From contig NEEC01000004.1 in NCBI GenBank assembly GCA_002189035.1, forward strand, positions 3,968,001-4,032,000: 64,000 nucleotides of DNA, in the 5' to 3' direction. A program made the position numbers and the translations under genes. Shown here in pieces: positions 50,285-63,340 of this stretch (positions within the stretch are counted from its first letter, which is position 1; every line of letters begins with the position of its first letter). The stretch comes from Utricularia gibba. Its lineage: Eukaryota; Streptophyta; Magnoliopsida; Lamiales; Lentibulariaceae. The notes beneath the pieces were generated by a model that was not told the DNA's origin, searched no databases, and saw only the letters and a list, made by a program, of their open reading frames with translations.

Positions 50285-50873
50285 GCAAAAAAGACATACT
50301 TCTTGATATTAGCAAACAACTTCTCTTTTCTAAGAGTATCTAACACATTCTTCAAATGCCCTGCACGTTCCTCAAGACTCTTGCTATAAATCAGAATATC
50401 ATCAAAATAAACAACTACAAATCTACCTATAAAAGTCCTAAGAACATGATTCATCAATCTCATAAAGGTGCATTAATTAAACCAAAAGGCATAACAACCC
50501 ACTCATACAAACCAAACTTAGTTTTAAAAGCGGCTTTCCACTCATCACCTTCCTTCATTCTAATCTAATGATATCCACTTCTCAAATCAATCTTACTAAA
50601 AACACAAGCATCATACAATTCATCAAGCATATCTTCAAGTCTAGGGATAGGATGTCTATACTTCATTGTAATGTTGTTGATGGCACGACAATCAGTGCAC
50701 ATACGCCAAGTTCCATCAAACTTAAGAACCAATAACACTAGCACAGCGCATGGGCTCATACTCTCACGCACAAATCCTTTAGACATCAATTCCTCAACTT
50801 GTCCTTGTATTTCCTTCATCTCCTCTGGATTAGTTCGATATGCTGGTCTGTTTGGGAGCTGTGCTCCAGGCAC
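50281..50873 (-). pseudogene. Retrotransposon reverse transcriptase
   Basis: Reads [40 protein letters not shown] and [11 protein letters not shown]; after a break, FVVVYFDDILIYSKSLEE with the YFDD catalytic motif. A stop lies near 50562. Confidence 0.88.
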
Positions 50874-50939
50874 AAGGTTAATTTGATGCTCAATCCCTCT
50901 GATGGGAGGTAATCCTTGAAGTTCTTCTGGAAATACATC

Positions 50940-51761
50940 TTAATATACTTGTAAGAGAGACACAATACAAAATGGAATGAGTGGATCATTGTTAGAGAAA
51001 GTAGTAACTTTATCCTTGTACATAAGTAGAAGGAATGGGTGTCTAGTATGAAGTGATTGTCTAATCTCACTTGGCCTAGCTAAGAGACTCGCATTCTTCT
51101 TCTCAATTTCTAACACTCTTTTGTTTCCACTTTTTGTTTTGCACTCATTCTCACTCTTTTTTCCACTCAATTCCATCCCCTCTCTTCTTTCCTCTCCACT
51201 TTTTCGAATCTTTTTTTCACTCATTTTCACTCCACTCTCCTTTCGCTTTTCTCCACTCATCTTTTCTCCCTTAGACACGACCTCCTTGTGCTTTCCATTA
51301 GCACTATGCAGGGCTCTAACATCACTAAGGATTCTGGCTTGATCTTCATGTGCCTCCTTTGGAGATAATGGAGCAAGTGTGATGGGACGTCCGTTATGGT
51401 TGAAGGAATACTTGTTCTTGAAGCCATGATGGAATGCTCTTCTATCATATTCCCATGGCCTCCCAAGAAGAATGTGACTGGCATGCATAGGGACAACATC
51501 ACATAGGACTTCATCTTCATATCTCCCTATGGAAAACATCACAAGCACTTGTTTGGTAACCTTTACCTCACTTCCTTCATTGAACCACTGCAAATTGTAA
51601 GGCTTAGGATGCTTCACGGTTGGTACTCCCAATTTCTCCACCAAAATGTTGCTGGCAACATTAGTGCAACTACCTCCATCAATAATTAGGCTACAAACTT
51701 TCCCATTAACAAAGTACCGTGTTTGAAATAGATTTTCCCTTTGCTCATCATTATCCTTCAC
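50940..51761 (-). pseudogene. Retrotransposon aspartic protease and linker
   Basis: CSLIIDGGSCTNVASNILVE is the retropepsin-like active-site region. HASHILLGRPWEYDRRAFHH follows, then a Lys/Glu-rich low-complexity linker before reverse transcriptase. Confidence 0.8.
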
Positions 51762-51779
51762 TTCAATGTTAAGTGTACT

Positions 51780-52998
51780 TCAAGTGGCTAAAACTTCTCC
51801 ATAAACAGGCAATTCATCCTCATCACTCACTTCAACTTCTGTCTCCACGAGATCCTCCTCATCTTCACTAACCACTTCTCCATTGCCTCTGATCACCATT
51901 CCTCGTTTATTTGGACATTCCGATGCAATATGTCTATGCCCCAAACATTTGAAACATTTTATGTTCATGGTAGTTCCTTTTGGAGGTGTTATTCGCTCCC
52001 CTTGCTTGGAACTTGATGGGATATCGAATTTGAAGTTTTCCATGGATGACTTCCCTTTATTTCTCTCCAGCATCTCCTTGGTGCCTCCAAATTTTGAACT
52101 AGAAGCTCTTTTGTTGAAATCTCGAGCAAAGCTCCTGTTAAAGAGTTGTTTCTCAACTTTTGTGGCCATATGAATCATGTCCTCTATCTCAATGTAGTGA
52201 TGAAGCTCCACAATATTTGCAATCTCCTTATTCATTCCATGAAAGAACCTAGCCATAGTTGCTTCCCTATCTTCATGCACATTGGCTCTAATTATCAAGA
52301 TCTCCATTTCCTGCCAATATTCCTCCACTGACCTGGACCCCTGCTTGAGATTCTGCAAACGTTGATAAACATCTCTTTGGGAATGGTTTGGAACAAATCG
52401 CCTCCTCATGACTCTTTACATCTCAGCCCAAGTATGAATTAGTTATTCAGAGTCAATCCTTCTTTTAGCCACCAATTGATCCCAACAAATTACATCATAA
52501 TCACTGAATTTCATGAAAGCCAATCTTACTTTCTTTTCTTCAGAGAAGTTATTGAAATCAAAGACATGTTCTACTCTTGTTTCCCATTGGAGATATGCAT
52601 CTACATCATTCTTTCTTTGAAATTGAAGTATCTTCATCTTGATGTTGACATCCCTTCCAATTCTTCCCCTCATCTCTTCTACCTCCTTGATCTCGAAATC
52701 TTCTTGTATCCCCATACACAAAATCATTTTCAACATGTTCGAGGTAGTCATCTTCTTCATCTTCATTCAGGATTCGATCTCTTCTTCCAACTGTCATTTC
52801 ATTTCATTGATCACTGAAATCATGTTCAGTGTCAATGTGTTGAGGCATTTGAACACCTTGACCCCTTCTGGCAGCATAATTATTTCGTCCTTGGGCTCTT
52901 GCAACATTTTGTAGAGAGTTTTCGTTTTCATCCAGCCTGACATTTATATTTTCCAGAATGCGATGCAATCTTTCAAATTCTTGTTGCATAGCTCTCAA
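51780..52998 (-). pseudogene. Retrotransposon gag with CCHC zinc knuckle
   Basis: Contains the retrotransposon gag domain (RFVPNHSQRDVYQRLQNLKQ, SVEEYWQEMEIL) and a C-X2-C-X4-H-X4-C knuckle (CFKCLGHRHIASEC, about 51956-51915), followed by an acidic tail. Stops near 52410 and 52770 break the frame. Confidence 0.87.
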
Positions 52999-53729
52999 AG
53001 TGAACTTCTTGAATTTGATATTCTAAACAGAAGACAAAAAGAAACGAGCAGCAAAAGAAAGAAAAGAGAATAAAGTGAAAGAACAAATAAACACACACAA
53101 GGTTTACCACTCAATCCCCAAGCTTCATGTTCTTGATGCACATCATAACATCATCATGATTGACCTCATGGCACCTCAAGAATTAATCACTTCCAGATTG
53201 GTATTGATTATGGTGTTATGATGGGGTTAGGTGAGGGTGGTAGTGTTAATTGTCTCACGATAGAGACAAAGGGGGATTGCTTGAATTATGTTGGTTGCTT
53301 GTAGCAGCAGATAAATAGAAGGGATGGACAACAAGGTAAGAACAGATGAAAACAAAGGAATGGGCACTAAACACGAAATAGGTTGCTTGTGAAATTGAAA
53401 AAATACAGGAATAGGCAATCAACAATGAGAATAGTCAAATGGAATGATAGAGACAAGTAAATGATAAGGGATGGGGATTGAAGATAAGGAAAACAACAAT
53501 AGAGTGGTTGCTTCACACTCCTCTTTTTACACATTTGAAGTTGATATTCAAGACATTCTTGCTATTTCATTCAAACTCAATTTCGATCTCTTCCTCAAAG
53601 AACTTCCTATGCACCCCCTTTTTTTTTTGAGTCAAAGCCAAACGTAGAAGAAGTTTTTTTTTTTTTTTCAATAAGTAGGAATGGAAGAACTAGAAGAAGA
53701 ACAGAATACTAACAATGAGAAGGAACTCA

Positions 53730-53748
53730 AAGCTCTGATACCAAATGA
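53730..53748 (-). other. Primer binding site (initiator Met-tRNA type)
   Basis: On the minus strand TGGTATCAGAGC lies just downstream of the 5' LTR. It is complementary to the 3' end of plant initiator methionine tRNA. Confidence 0.9.
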
Positions 53749-54350
53749 TGTGACCCTCTAATTTAAAGAGATTAGCAACCCACGAACAAGAGGTGATTTT
53801 GAAACTTAGAAAGGAACCCACCCAAGTTTACCCTCAAGAGAAGTAATCTCTTGCAACCAGACTTTGAAAGAAAAGGAATTCGGAGCCACACTTCAGAAGG
53901 AAAAGGAAATGGAAGTAATAATCCTAGAACACCACAAGTTCAAAGCTTGATAAGTCAAGAGTGTTCAAGCACTCAAAGAAGAGGAAACTCCTTATAACAT
54001 ACATGAGATGACTAAAAGGTTCTGAAAGAGTACATCTCTAGAGTATTTATACTCTAGGATTGGGCTCTAACATTACTTGGCTCAAACTAAATGAAATAGA
54101 AAAAGTCTAACAAATCCAATACTCTATGGTAAATCCAGCTTCAAGTAGTTGAACTCCTTTGATGAGATGTCTTCAAGACCATATTTGATTCCAATAATAT
54201 TGAATAGGGTTATAAGTATATCTTCAAGCATCTTGCTGTTGCTCCTAGTTATTGGTACTAATTGAATGATCTTTGTCTCTAATGTAATACACTTGGACAA
54301 ACTCCTCATCATTATTTAAATACACTTCAATATTTTCCTGGGGCTCATCA
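53749..54350 (-). repeat. 5' LTR (right copy)
   Basis: 602 bp. Begins TGTGACCCTC and ends GGGGCTCATCA on the plus strand, partner of the left LTR. Confidence 0.93.
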
Positions 54351-55555
54351 AGTTCTTAACATTTTGATTTTCAAGAACTTGTGAGGAAGCACAAGTTTAA
54401 CTAAGGAGTGTGATTTGTGTTATATGGTGCTTGGTTGAACTAGTGAAGACATGCAATTCAATTGAGTACTATGATTTATATTATTTGATATTTAGTTAAA
54501 CTTGTGAAATAATGTAGAAATTAAATTTATTTTAATTAATTTTTAGTTTTTATAATTAACTATTAAAGTATATTGATAATTTTATAAAAAATTTAACAAA
54601 ATCATATTTTTATACTCACATTCCAAATATATTTTATTTTTAAACCCAAATAAATTACAGATATCAATCAAATATGAATTAATTTTAAATATTTAAAATA
54701 TATTAATTTAAATCCAAATAAACTAAACTCACGTTTAACGTAATATATACCAACCAAACGCGGCATTAATGGTGCATTCCAAACGCGTTTAACTTTAAAT
54801 TTACTATCGAATCGAGAACATTAGTATTGGTATCATGGCCCCCACACGTTCTCAACCCAAGAGCTAACCGAATCTAGCACCTAAGGCCTAGCGGTGTATG
54901 TGGTTGAAATTTCAGGAAATGGGAAACTATGCCCAATATTCAGTTGCAAAAACAAAAAATAGATATTAGAAAAATTAAAATTAAAAAAATAGATATTAGA
55001 TATTCAATATAGAACTTCGAAATTCGTATGAAATTAAAATTAAAAAAATATTTAAACCAAGAACCAGAATGGTAGACCCAACCCATGGAACAAAATGAGG
55101 GAGGGAGGGAGTACGGTACATGCAATTGTGGGTGAGTAAAGCTAAAGGCACTGTTGTCTGATTCCTTTCTTCAGCTGCGAGCACCACAAACCCACCCACC
55201 CAGTCACTGTCTTCCGTCCTCTTCCTCTTCCCTCCCACTGGGACGGGCTTCCACCCTGCAACTGCTGGCCTCCATTCCTTTCAAGTTTCAACTCATGGAA
55301 AGAAATAGCCGATTATTAAAACCATGATATTTTGCTTGGAATTTGTGAACAAAGTCAGAGAATGTGAGCGCCTCATCGATTGCTTCTGCTTGGAAGTCTT
55401 CGCACCGCCTCTTTCCCTTCCATTCTTCTCTTGGGCGGTCATCGGTGTCATGTCGTGTGTCCCAGCTCGTTGACTTGAATACCCCACTTCTCCCTCTATT
55501 CGATTGTTGATCGAAAACTTGCCTTCCCTGTAATAGGTTGCAGGTTCTGGATCTC
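54351..55555. other. Spacer with transposon remnant and glucanase leader
   Basis: AT-rich to about 54800. 54630-54765 carries sequence similar to one end of the Harbinger element at 5559. From 55130 the sequence is GC-richer and probably holds the promoter and 5' UTR of the glucanase gene. Confidence 0.5.
54630..54765 (-). mobile_element. Partial copy of the 5559-type Harbinger element
   Basis: The minus strand reads CGCGTTTGGTTG then GAGTTTAGTTTATTTGG, matching the left end of the element at 5559 (CGCGTTTGGTTG; AAGTTTAGTTTATTTGG). The other terminus was not found. Confidence 0.5.
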
Positions 55556-57093
55556 ATGGGGTTCTTTGTGAAGAAGAATCCGTACCTCGAAATCGTGTTT
55601 TCTGCGGTGTTTCTGTTGATGGGTTGTCGCGTAAACGGCATTGGTATCAACTGGGGAACGCAGGCGACGCATCCCCTGCCTCCCGATATCGTCGTGAGGC
55701 TTCTGAGGGATAATGGGTTTCAAAAAGTTAAACTCTTTGAGGCGGATTCTGCCGTTCTTAGTGCTCTGAGTGGCTCCGGGATTCAAGTTATGGTCGGAAT
55801 TCCAAATGACATGTTACCCAGTATCGCGCGCAGTGTTTCCGCTGCTCAGAATTGGGTCCGTACGAACGTGTCTGCATACGTTTCTTCCCACAGTGTCGAT
55901 ATCAGGTATGTATGTACCTACAAGGTGTTCGTGGATATGCGCCACTGAAAAATGTTGAAATCTGTATATGAATTGCTGCTTGAAGGTATGTTGCAGTAGG
56001 AAACGAACCGTTTCTACAGACATACAATGGGACGTATAACACCCTCGTCCTCCCGGCGCTGCAGAACATTCAGGCGGCTGTGATCAGTGCAGGGCTTGGG
56101 AATCAGGTCGCCGTCATCGTCCCCTTGAATGCCGACGTCTACAGAAGCTCATCTCCGCAGCCATCTACCGGATACTTCAGGGAGGATATACAAGAAATTA
56201 TGGTGCAGATAGTCACCTTCCTGAGTAACAACAATGCGCCCTTCTTGGTCAATATCTACCCTTTCATCAGTCTGTATGATGATCGGAGCTTTCCGGTCGA
56301 CTACGCTTTCTTCGGAGGCTACTCGAATCCGATCATCGACAACGGAAGAGTCTACAGCAACGTGTTTGATGCAAACCATGATACACTTGTCTGGGCCTTG
56401 CAGCGCAGCGGATTCAGTAACATGAGTATCATCGTTGGTGAGATCGGATGGCCGACCGACGGCGACATCAACGCCAACAATGCAAATGCTCAGAGATTCA
56501 ACCAGGGGTTCATGAGCCATGTTTCCAGGGGAACTCCGATGCGGCCCGGCCCTATCGATGCCTACCTATTTAGTCTCATTGATGAGGACGCGAAGAGCAT
56601 TCAACCTGGCAACTTCGAGCGCCACTGGGGCCTTTTTTACTACGATGGCACCACTAAGTACAATCTCAGCCTCTCTGCAAACTCCAGCCGCCTCATTCCG
56701 GCGCAGGGTGTTCAGTACCAACGAAGACGATGGTGCGTGCTCTCCTCCTCTGTGAACCTACAGAACCCACAGGTGGCACCAAGCGTGAGCTACGCCTGCG
56801 CCAATGCTGACTGCACCAGTCTTGGCTATGGAACTTCCTGTGGGAGCCTTGATGCAGCAGGAAACATTTCTTATGCATTCAACAGTTATTACCAGATACA
56901 GAATCAGGTAGCCGGCGCCTGCCAGTTTTCAAACCTTGCAGTGGTCACTGAGACAGACCCATCAGTTGGGACTTGCCGGTTCAACGTTATGATACAGACA
57001 CAGACACAGACAGCCGCAGCCGGTTTGGTGTCCTCCAACCTCCTCTTGGTCCTCTTGCTTCAGAGTGTTTTGATGGCAAGACACGTTTTGTAA
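55556..57093 (+). CDS. GPI-anchored glucan endo-1,3-beta-glucosidase (GH17 + X8/CBM43)
   Basis: Two exons (55556-55905, 55986-57093) with an 80-bp intron give 485 residues. Such enzymes cleave callose (beta-1,3-glucan) in cell walls and at plasmodesmata. Residues 1 to about 28 are a signal peptide, and the mature protein starts [11 protein letters not shown]17 catalytic residues are visible: acid/base Glu124 in VGNEP and nucleophile Glu269 in [11 protein letters not shown]. From Trp366-Cys367 (RRWCVLS) a Cys-rich X8 domain runs to FSNLAVV and TCRFNV ([13 protein letters not shown] inside). The last about 20 residues are hydrophobic ([13 protein letters not shown]), a GPI-anchor signal. The layout matches Arabidopsis endo-1,3-beta-glucosidases 5 and 6. 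The intron splits the codon before YVAVGNE, as in relatives. The start is the first ATG before the signal peptide. Confidence 0.95.
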
Positions 57094-60000
57094 TATTATG
57101 CACACAGAGCTCATTCTTTTTCTTATCACACGGGACATTTTTATCATGCAGTTGATGTAAAATGTAAGGAAATTATGTGCACTTGAGAGACAATACTGAA
57201 ATAATCACCATCTGTGTTTTTTTTCATAGAGAAACTGCATTTCCTGAATTAACTGTGACTGACTTCCGATTTACAGAGCAAAACAAGGACCACAGCAAAC
57301 TCACAGCAGCAGAGAGATGTCTAACACTTGATTGAAAAACGTAATTGAACAATGTCCTGAAAACTAAGCGAGCCTGCGTTTTAACTACTGAGCGATTGTG
57401 CAGTTCCCATACACTGTTTTCTGTGCCCACAGTGAGAAGGAAGATCAGCGAGAAGGGCAGCATGGGAGCCAATCCACATCCTGCACACTGCACAAACACT
57501 GAACGCCAAGATCATCGGAGCTACAGCACAACGGCGCAAGCAGAGAATCCCACATGCCATTGATATGTAACTGTATGATGAAACTCACAAGTATAGCAAG
57601 TGTGTCCACTCAGCAAGGAAGAAGAAAGAATACAACTTTTTTCTTACATGAAAACCCAAGCAGTTTCCGATGGAAAAGGAAGTGAAGAGACTACTTCAGT
57701 TTTCCACTGGAAAGGAGTACTACTTTGCTCCTCCAGAAACTGCATCCACATAACAGAAAAAGTAAAAAAAAGGGAAGGAAGAAAACTACAATTCGGCACT
57801 TACGACACACTGATGCATGCATCGCTGCTTCCTGTTCATCCATCCAGATGGAATAAGCACCCGCAACCTGTTTGTTGCTGAAAACTTGTGCATCAATCCG
57901 GTCGCAGCATTGAATCATTCACCCCTCTCACTTTTGTGTATATGAAAAACAATCATCTTTATTGATAGTTGATAGTTCAGACATAACTTCTAGTTTTCCA
58001 TTTCCAGAGGACTCAAAACAATTTTATTGACTTCATCAACCAAAGAATTCTGAACAAAGATCCCACAAATATATTATCCAGAATTCTATTCCTAGAACTA
58101 CATATTTGTAATACAAAATTATCATAAAAATACTAAAGTATGTCATTCTTACTTTAAATATTATTAATTAACATAATTTTTTTTCGCATGATTGTACCGC
58201 AAATCATTCATGATGAAGATTAGATTAAATTAACAAATTAAAATTCAATCATGATTAGAACTATAATCAAGCTATATATTTTTTTATCAGTAATTTTTTT
58301 AAAATACAAAAGTTAGATATATCTAGCTATAGTTATAAAGTTGAAGAAAAGCTTATTTTATAGAATTTTCCAGAATTAGTTATCCATTTATATAAATTTA
58401 ACATTTACAAAACATTAATTACTCGTAATTGTATTCATTGGTATCTTATAAATTGTACTTTTTCAAATGATTCTGCTAAAGAACATCCAATTTGTTTAAA
58501 ACATTTTTCATTCTTTCGACTCCAACTAACCCAAAATGCAATATATGATATGTCCTTTACAACCTGGTTTTTCAATTAGTCTCAATCTTAAATGTCTGAA
58601 AAATTTAAAACATAGATATTTATAAGGGTTAGTCAATTGTCTCAGATACAATGTGATTAAGTTATCTAACTTCAACAACTTCACAAGAACTATCTCAATT
58701 AAATTAATATTATTTATATATAGCATTTGGTGAAATGAAAAAGTGTACACATTAAACCTTGTTTTTTTTCTTGCAAGTAAAATATCAAAAATGATTTTTT
58801 TTCTAGTAAAAATATGAGTGTCTTAATCACAATTTAAATTATAATTGAAGCATCCAAATCAATTTAGTATTTTTATTGTCAATAAACCATTAGTTATTTT
58901 CTCAAAATATCTAACATTATTGTGATTCCTAGTGGTATCCCACATCCTATTACATTTTAAATCTTCTGGTTGCAATTTAATTTCCAAAAGTTATTTTGTG
59001 TGTCATAGAAATAATAACAATATTTTAAGATAACAATACAATTTCCAATTATTGTTATTGTGTACCTCTTCCATAGAATATATTGTATCAATATCAAACT
59101 TTATCTACAAAAATGGTATAATTTACTGATATAATAGTTCATATTAAAATACTTTTTATCTGAGAATGAATAAGACATGATTTTTAGAGTCAATTACAAG
59201 TATTCTATCTTACAATTAAAAGTTTTAAAAGTGTGATGAGATGTACAAATAATTTTGAAAAAGAAATGACCTAAATTGATAATTTTGAAAATAAATGATA
59301 AGTTTTGCAATTTCTCAAAAATTATTTTTATATAGATAATCAACGCTCTTAATGAATTTGTCGTTAAACAAATTATTCTATACAAAACATTGTTTTCAAA
59401 TATTAGATGCATAGTCATCGTTCCACATTGTATATTTACTTTTATTTTCCAAAATATTTTTAAATAATAAAGATATCCCATCGACACACGTTTCATAATC
59501 TAATCATATTTACTAGTATTATTATTATTATTATTATTATAACCTTGGGATGAGTTATATTTTATAAATTTAAATGTGATAAATAAATTTAATTATAAAG
59601 AATATTTGATTTTAAATGAATGATTTTATATCTTATAATACTACTAATTTCTAATGTTTCACCTTCCCTCCCTTATTTTTTAATTATAAAAAAGGTTTAT
59701 TTTCATTTTTTTGTTAATGAATTTTTCGATTTAAAGAATTGAAGGAATAACAAAAATTTCAAATAAATAACATTTTTCTCAAACTAATTATTTGAATAGC
59801 GCGTATGAAATTTTTGGAAATCAATTCTGTTAATTTATAATACAGTGGGAACCAATTTTGACATTGTGCTTGAAACAGTGGGAACTAATTATGTCAAATT
59901 ATTTAAATAGTGAGAATTAACGGTACGTAATCCATGGGACTGATCTTACAAAACATCCATAGTGTAAGGACTAGTGGTAACGAGTGATGTCTAGCTTTTT

Positions 60001-60600
60001 CAGAAGCATTTTTTTTTTAAAAAAATGAGATTCTATGGTTTTTCAATTTTTAGATACTAAAATAGAATTGATTCGTATTTGATAACAATGCAATCTATTC
60101 CATATAGATCCTCAAAATAAAAAACCACTCTTTTTTTATTGTTTTTCATAAAAACTCAAATGAAGTTTTAAATTATATAAAATCAGTTTTTAATCAAACA
60201 TTCACTTGAAGTAAAAACACTCCTCAAAACCATTTGTTAAACTACCTACAAAAATGTTGCCTTAACAGATACATTTGAAAAAATCACTTTAGAATTGATT
60301 TTAATAGAATTGAAAATTCTGATAGAATAATAATTGATATATGTTTAGAAGTATTTAGAAATTTAATTATGCGTAAAAAAATTAGTCACGTATTTTAATA
60401 TAAGATATGAGAGAAATTGACATTGACCATTGCGGCTTTCCCACTTGTAGTTTGGATTGGGCAGGAAGTGCAATGGGGTGGTTTGATGTGTGTTGAGCCT
60501 TGTTTTGGCAAGATATGAAACCAATTTGTAATATTTATTTATTTAAATTTGTGGCTTGAGTAATTCACGCGTGAGCTAATACTAATAGTAGCACTGACTG
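57094..60600. other. Long AT-rich intergenic region
   Basis: 57094-57920 is moderate in GC and may hold the glucanase 3' UTR. Beyond that it is strongly AT-rich. It contains an (ATT)n run at about 59517-59538. No gene or complete mobile element is recognised. Confidence 0.6.
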
Positions 60601-61234
60601 TTCATGGTGGCACCGAGTGAGCACGACTCTCCCTCCGGTCCGGTCAACTTACGCTAGCAGCGTCGTGGCGGTTGGTGCCTCCTCCACACCATTAAATGCG
60701 GAGAGCGTTGAAAGGGTTGAGTTGGTCAACCGTCTCCCGAGCCACGTGCTTCGGAGACCGGACAGACACGCGCATACCATAGCGTCCACTTCGGAATGAC
60801 TGGGGAGACATATTTTCTGATTTTATTATTCCGCCCCTCGGGAACCTCTTTATTACAGAAGGACCCCGTTCCGAACGCCACACCCGTGGGACGCTTGGTG
60901 GGGTGTACTCTCCGCATCGGTTGGCGTACGGGGTGTGTGAGGGAGGAAAAGGGACTGGCGACAGCAGGCCCTTGACTTTGAGCGCATCGCCATCTTGTGA
61001 ACAGAATACAGGGCCAGTAAATTGTCCTTTTCCCCATTGCATTGAAATCTTCAATCGCCGGATCTCAGCCGTTGGATCCAAAGACCTGTACTTTGACTCG
61101 TCACCGGCTACCTGTCCGCCTGGTCATCCCCCCCCATCTCTATTATTATATGTGCCCCCCAGCCCTATGCGGTAGTTCATCCACCCAGTTGCAGACGGGG
61201 AGCAGCAGCACAGAAGTGGGTTTCTTTTTGGAAA
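60601..61234 (+). promoter_or_regulatory. WRKY gene promoter with four W-box cores
   Basis: W-box cores TTGAC occur on the minus strand at 60643-60647 and 60725-60729 (both TTGACC) and on the plus strand at 60972-60976 and 61093-61097 (both TTGACT). Self- or cross-regulation by WRKY factors is common for such genes. Confidence 0.6.
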
Positions 61235-62320
61235 ATGGCGCTGGACTTGCTGGGTTACCCTGATAGGAGTGATCGGATTGCGATTCAGGAAGAGGCGATG
61301 GCGGGGCTGAAGTCGATGGAGCATTTGATTCGTACGGTTTCTCATCAGAGCCAGGCTGGTGTTGATTGTAGGGAGATGGCGGATTTCACGGTTTCCAAGT
61401 TCAAGAAGGTGATTTCGATTCTTGATCGGACGGGCCACGCTCGGTTCCGCCGGGGCCCGGTTCAGTCGCCGGCTCCGGAGGTGAGACAGGTGCCGTCGTT
61501 GAATCTGAACCTGTCCCCGCCCTCTGAGGTACCGGAGACGACGACGACGACGCAGCGGTTGACTATTGATTTTACGAAACCTAGCGGTGGGGTTAGTAAA
61601 GAAGGGGTAGAGGTGAAGGGCAAGGAGTTGTTTAGTTTGTCCAGTTCTGGGAACTCGTCCTCGACGTTTGTCTCGACTATTACCGGCGAAGGAAGCGTTT
61701 CTAATGGGAAGGGCATGTTTTTAACCGTTGCGGCTCCGGCTGTTTCCGCCGGCAAGCCACCGCTCTCTGGTAAAAGGTGCCGCGAACATGACCTTTCTGA
61801 TAGCAAATCTTCCAGATGCCACTGCAAAAAAAGGTTCGTCTTCCCTTGGATTTGAGTCATAAATCCCCAAGCCCACTGCAAACAAGAAACCCTAGGCCTC
61901 CATCTTCATCTCTGATTTGACTCAATTTTTTCAGGAAATCGAAAGCACGAAGAACGATAAGAGTTCCCGCAATCAGCTCCAAAATCGCCGATATTCCTCA
62001 AGATGAATATTCCTGGAGAAAATACGGACAAAAGCCCATCAAAGGCTCTCCATATCCAAGGTAATAAACATTCCATCCACCAACACCCCCCGCCATAGCT
62101 GGCTTCATTTCCCCTAATTCTGAATCTCGATTTCTGTTTTATCAGGGGGTATTACAAGTGCAGCACAGTGAGAGGATGCCCGGCGAGGAAGCACGTAGAG
62201 AGGGCAACAGATGATCCGAAGATGTTGATAATTACTTACGAAGGCGACCACCGACATACACCAGACACTATTCCAGACGGCGGAGCTCCGCCGCAACTGG
62301 TGGTGTTCGAATCTTCTTGA
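61235..62320 (+). CDS. WRKY transcription factor, group IId
   Basis: Three exons (61235-61833, 61935-62060, 62146-62320) give 299 residues. Group IId WRKYs are nuclear regulators of defence and senescence that bind calmodulin. Features in order: an N-terminal helix (residues 1-35, [17 protein letters not shown]); the calmodulin-binding C-motif ([20 protein letters not shown], about 52-71); a Ser/Pro-rich middle; the basic zinc-cluster region ([20 protein letters not shown], from about 194); then WRKYGQK at 227-233 and a C-X5-C-X23-H-X-H zinc finger (Cys247, Cys253, His277, His279). Intron 2 falls at the conserved Arg in PYPRGYYKC, the standard R-type position. Its closest Arabidopsis relatives are probably WRKY7/11/17/21/39/74; I cannot pick one. 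Frame and splice sites are intact. Confidence 0.96.
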
Positions 62321-63340
62321 GACTCCCGGGTTGTTGTGTAATTTCTGAACAGTTAGAAATTTGGTACTACCGAAATTGAAATTGTAGCGAAGCCTGATTT
62401 CTGGTGCCAGTCCATTAGCTTGCCTTTAATTTTAATTATAATTAATGAGGCTTAATCATTATTTAATATTATATTAAAGCATAGGATTTCTGATTTGGGG
62501 TGTAATTTTGATGCATGAGCATAGGATTCCTTTCTCTTTATTTGGAAAATAAAAAAACTGATATAAAAAAAGTCAAAAAGATTGGGCAACTGGAAAGAAA
62601 AGAGCGACTTACACGTCACTATCAGCGTGCTGGCTGTCTTTGACCACAACTGCCCGCTTTTACACCCATCTCATTTATTGTTTGTTGTATATGCGGCATT
62701 TTTTAACTACAAAAATGGCCACAATTAATATGGGTGTTAAATATCAAATCATCCAAATTTTATCATATTTTATTTTTTTTTTCACATTTTTCAGATTTTT
62801 ATTTATTTTATTAATTAAATAATAAAAAATATTTATATGAAATTAATGAAAAATAATTTCGATTGTTGTTATACCTTTGCTTCACCATGGAAATATGTTG
62901 TTATGAACACAAATTCATTTATATAAAAATTGTGGATTATATCATAATATTTTTTATTTGATAAATAAAGGTAATTCTAATATAATTTTCTAAATGTTTT
63001 TATAAAGATTATGGAATAATATTTATAATTAAAAATATAAAAAGTGGGATAGCCTGGAAACAAGTCTAAATTTTAATAATATTTTGATAATTTTTAAAAT
63101 AAAAAATTGTGAGCTTCTTGCTAGAGTGTGTTTTAAATTTTAGGATTGAATATAAATTTAATTCGATTTAATTCAAATCCATAATTATTACAGTAAAATT
63201 CAATAATTTTTATAAAAAATATTTTAGTTATTTAAAATATTAATTTTAATTATTTTTAATTTTAGTGAATGAAATCTGACATAAATTATTGTGAAAAAAA
63301 ATGATTTAAAACCTTGAGTAAATCAAAAAATACGGTAAAC
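62321..63340. other. AT-rich intergenic DNA
   Basis: The WRKY 3' UTR runs to about 62450, then strongly AT-rich DNA with nothing recognised. Confidence 0.65.

Larger units (their letters stand above)
47744..54350 (-). mobile_element. Ty3/Gypsy LTR retrotransposon, 6.6 kb, complete but degenerate
   Basis: Two LTRs in direct orientation (47744-48343 and 53749-54350) flank a gag-protease-RT-RNaseH-integrase order read on the minus strand, the Ty3/Gypsy order. The right LTR is therefore the 5' LTR. The LTRs begin and end TG...CA. In the first about 370 bp they differ at roughly 25 sites, mostly transitions (about 93% identity by eye). A primer binding site and a polypurine tract are present. Stops break the polyprotein in several places. 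No identical flanking 5-bp duplication is seen (TCTAA left, AGTTC right). Confidence 0.95.

Noticed and set aside
51121-52914. Plus-strand Ser/Phe-rich frames
   Set aside because: They are antisense shadows of gag and the Lys/Glu-rich linker.
55288-55650. Minus-strand genes opposite the glucanase start
   Set aside because: They overlap the well-supported GH17 first exon and leader, and have no recognisable domain.
57224-57918. Short frames downstream of the glucanase
   Set aside because: There is no conserved motif and no consistent splice structure; probably 3' UTR and spacer.
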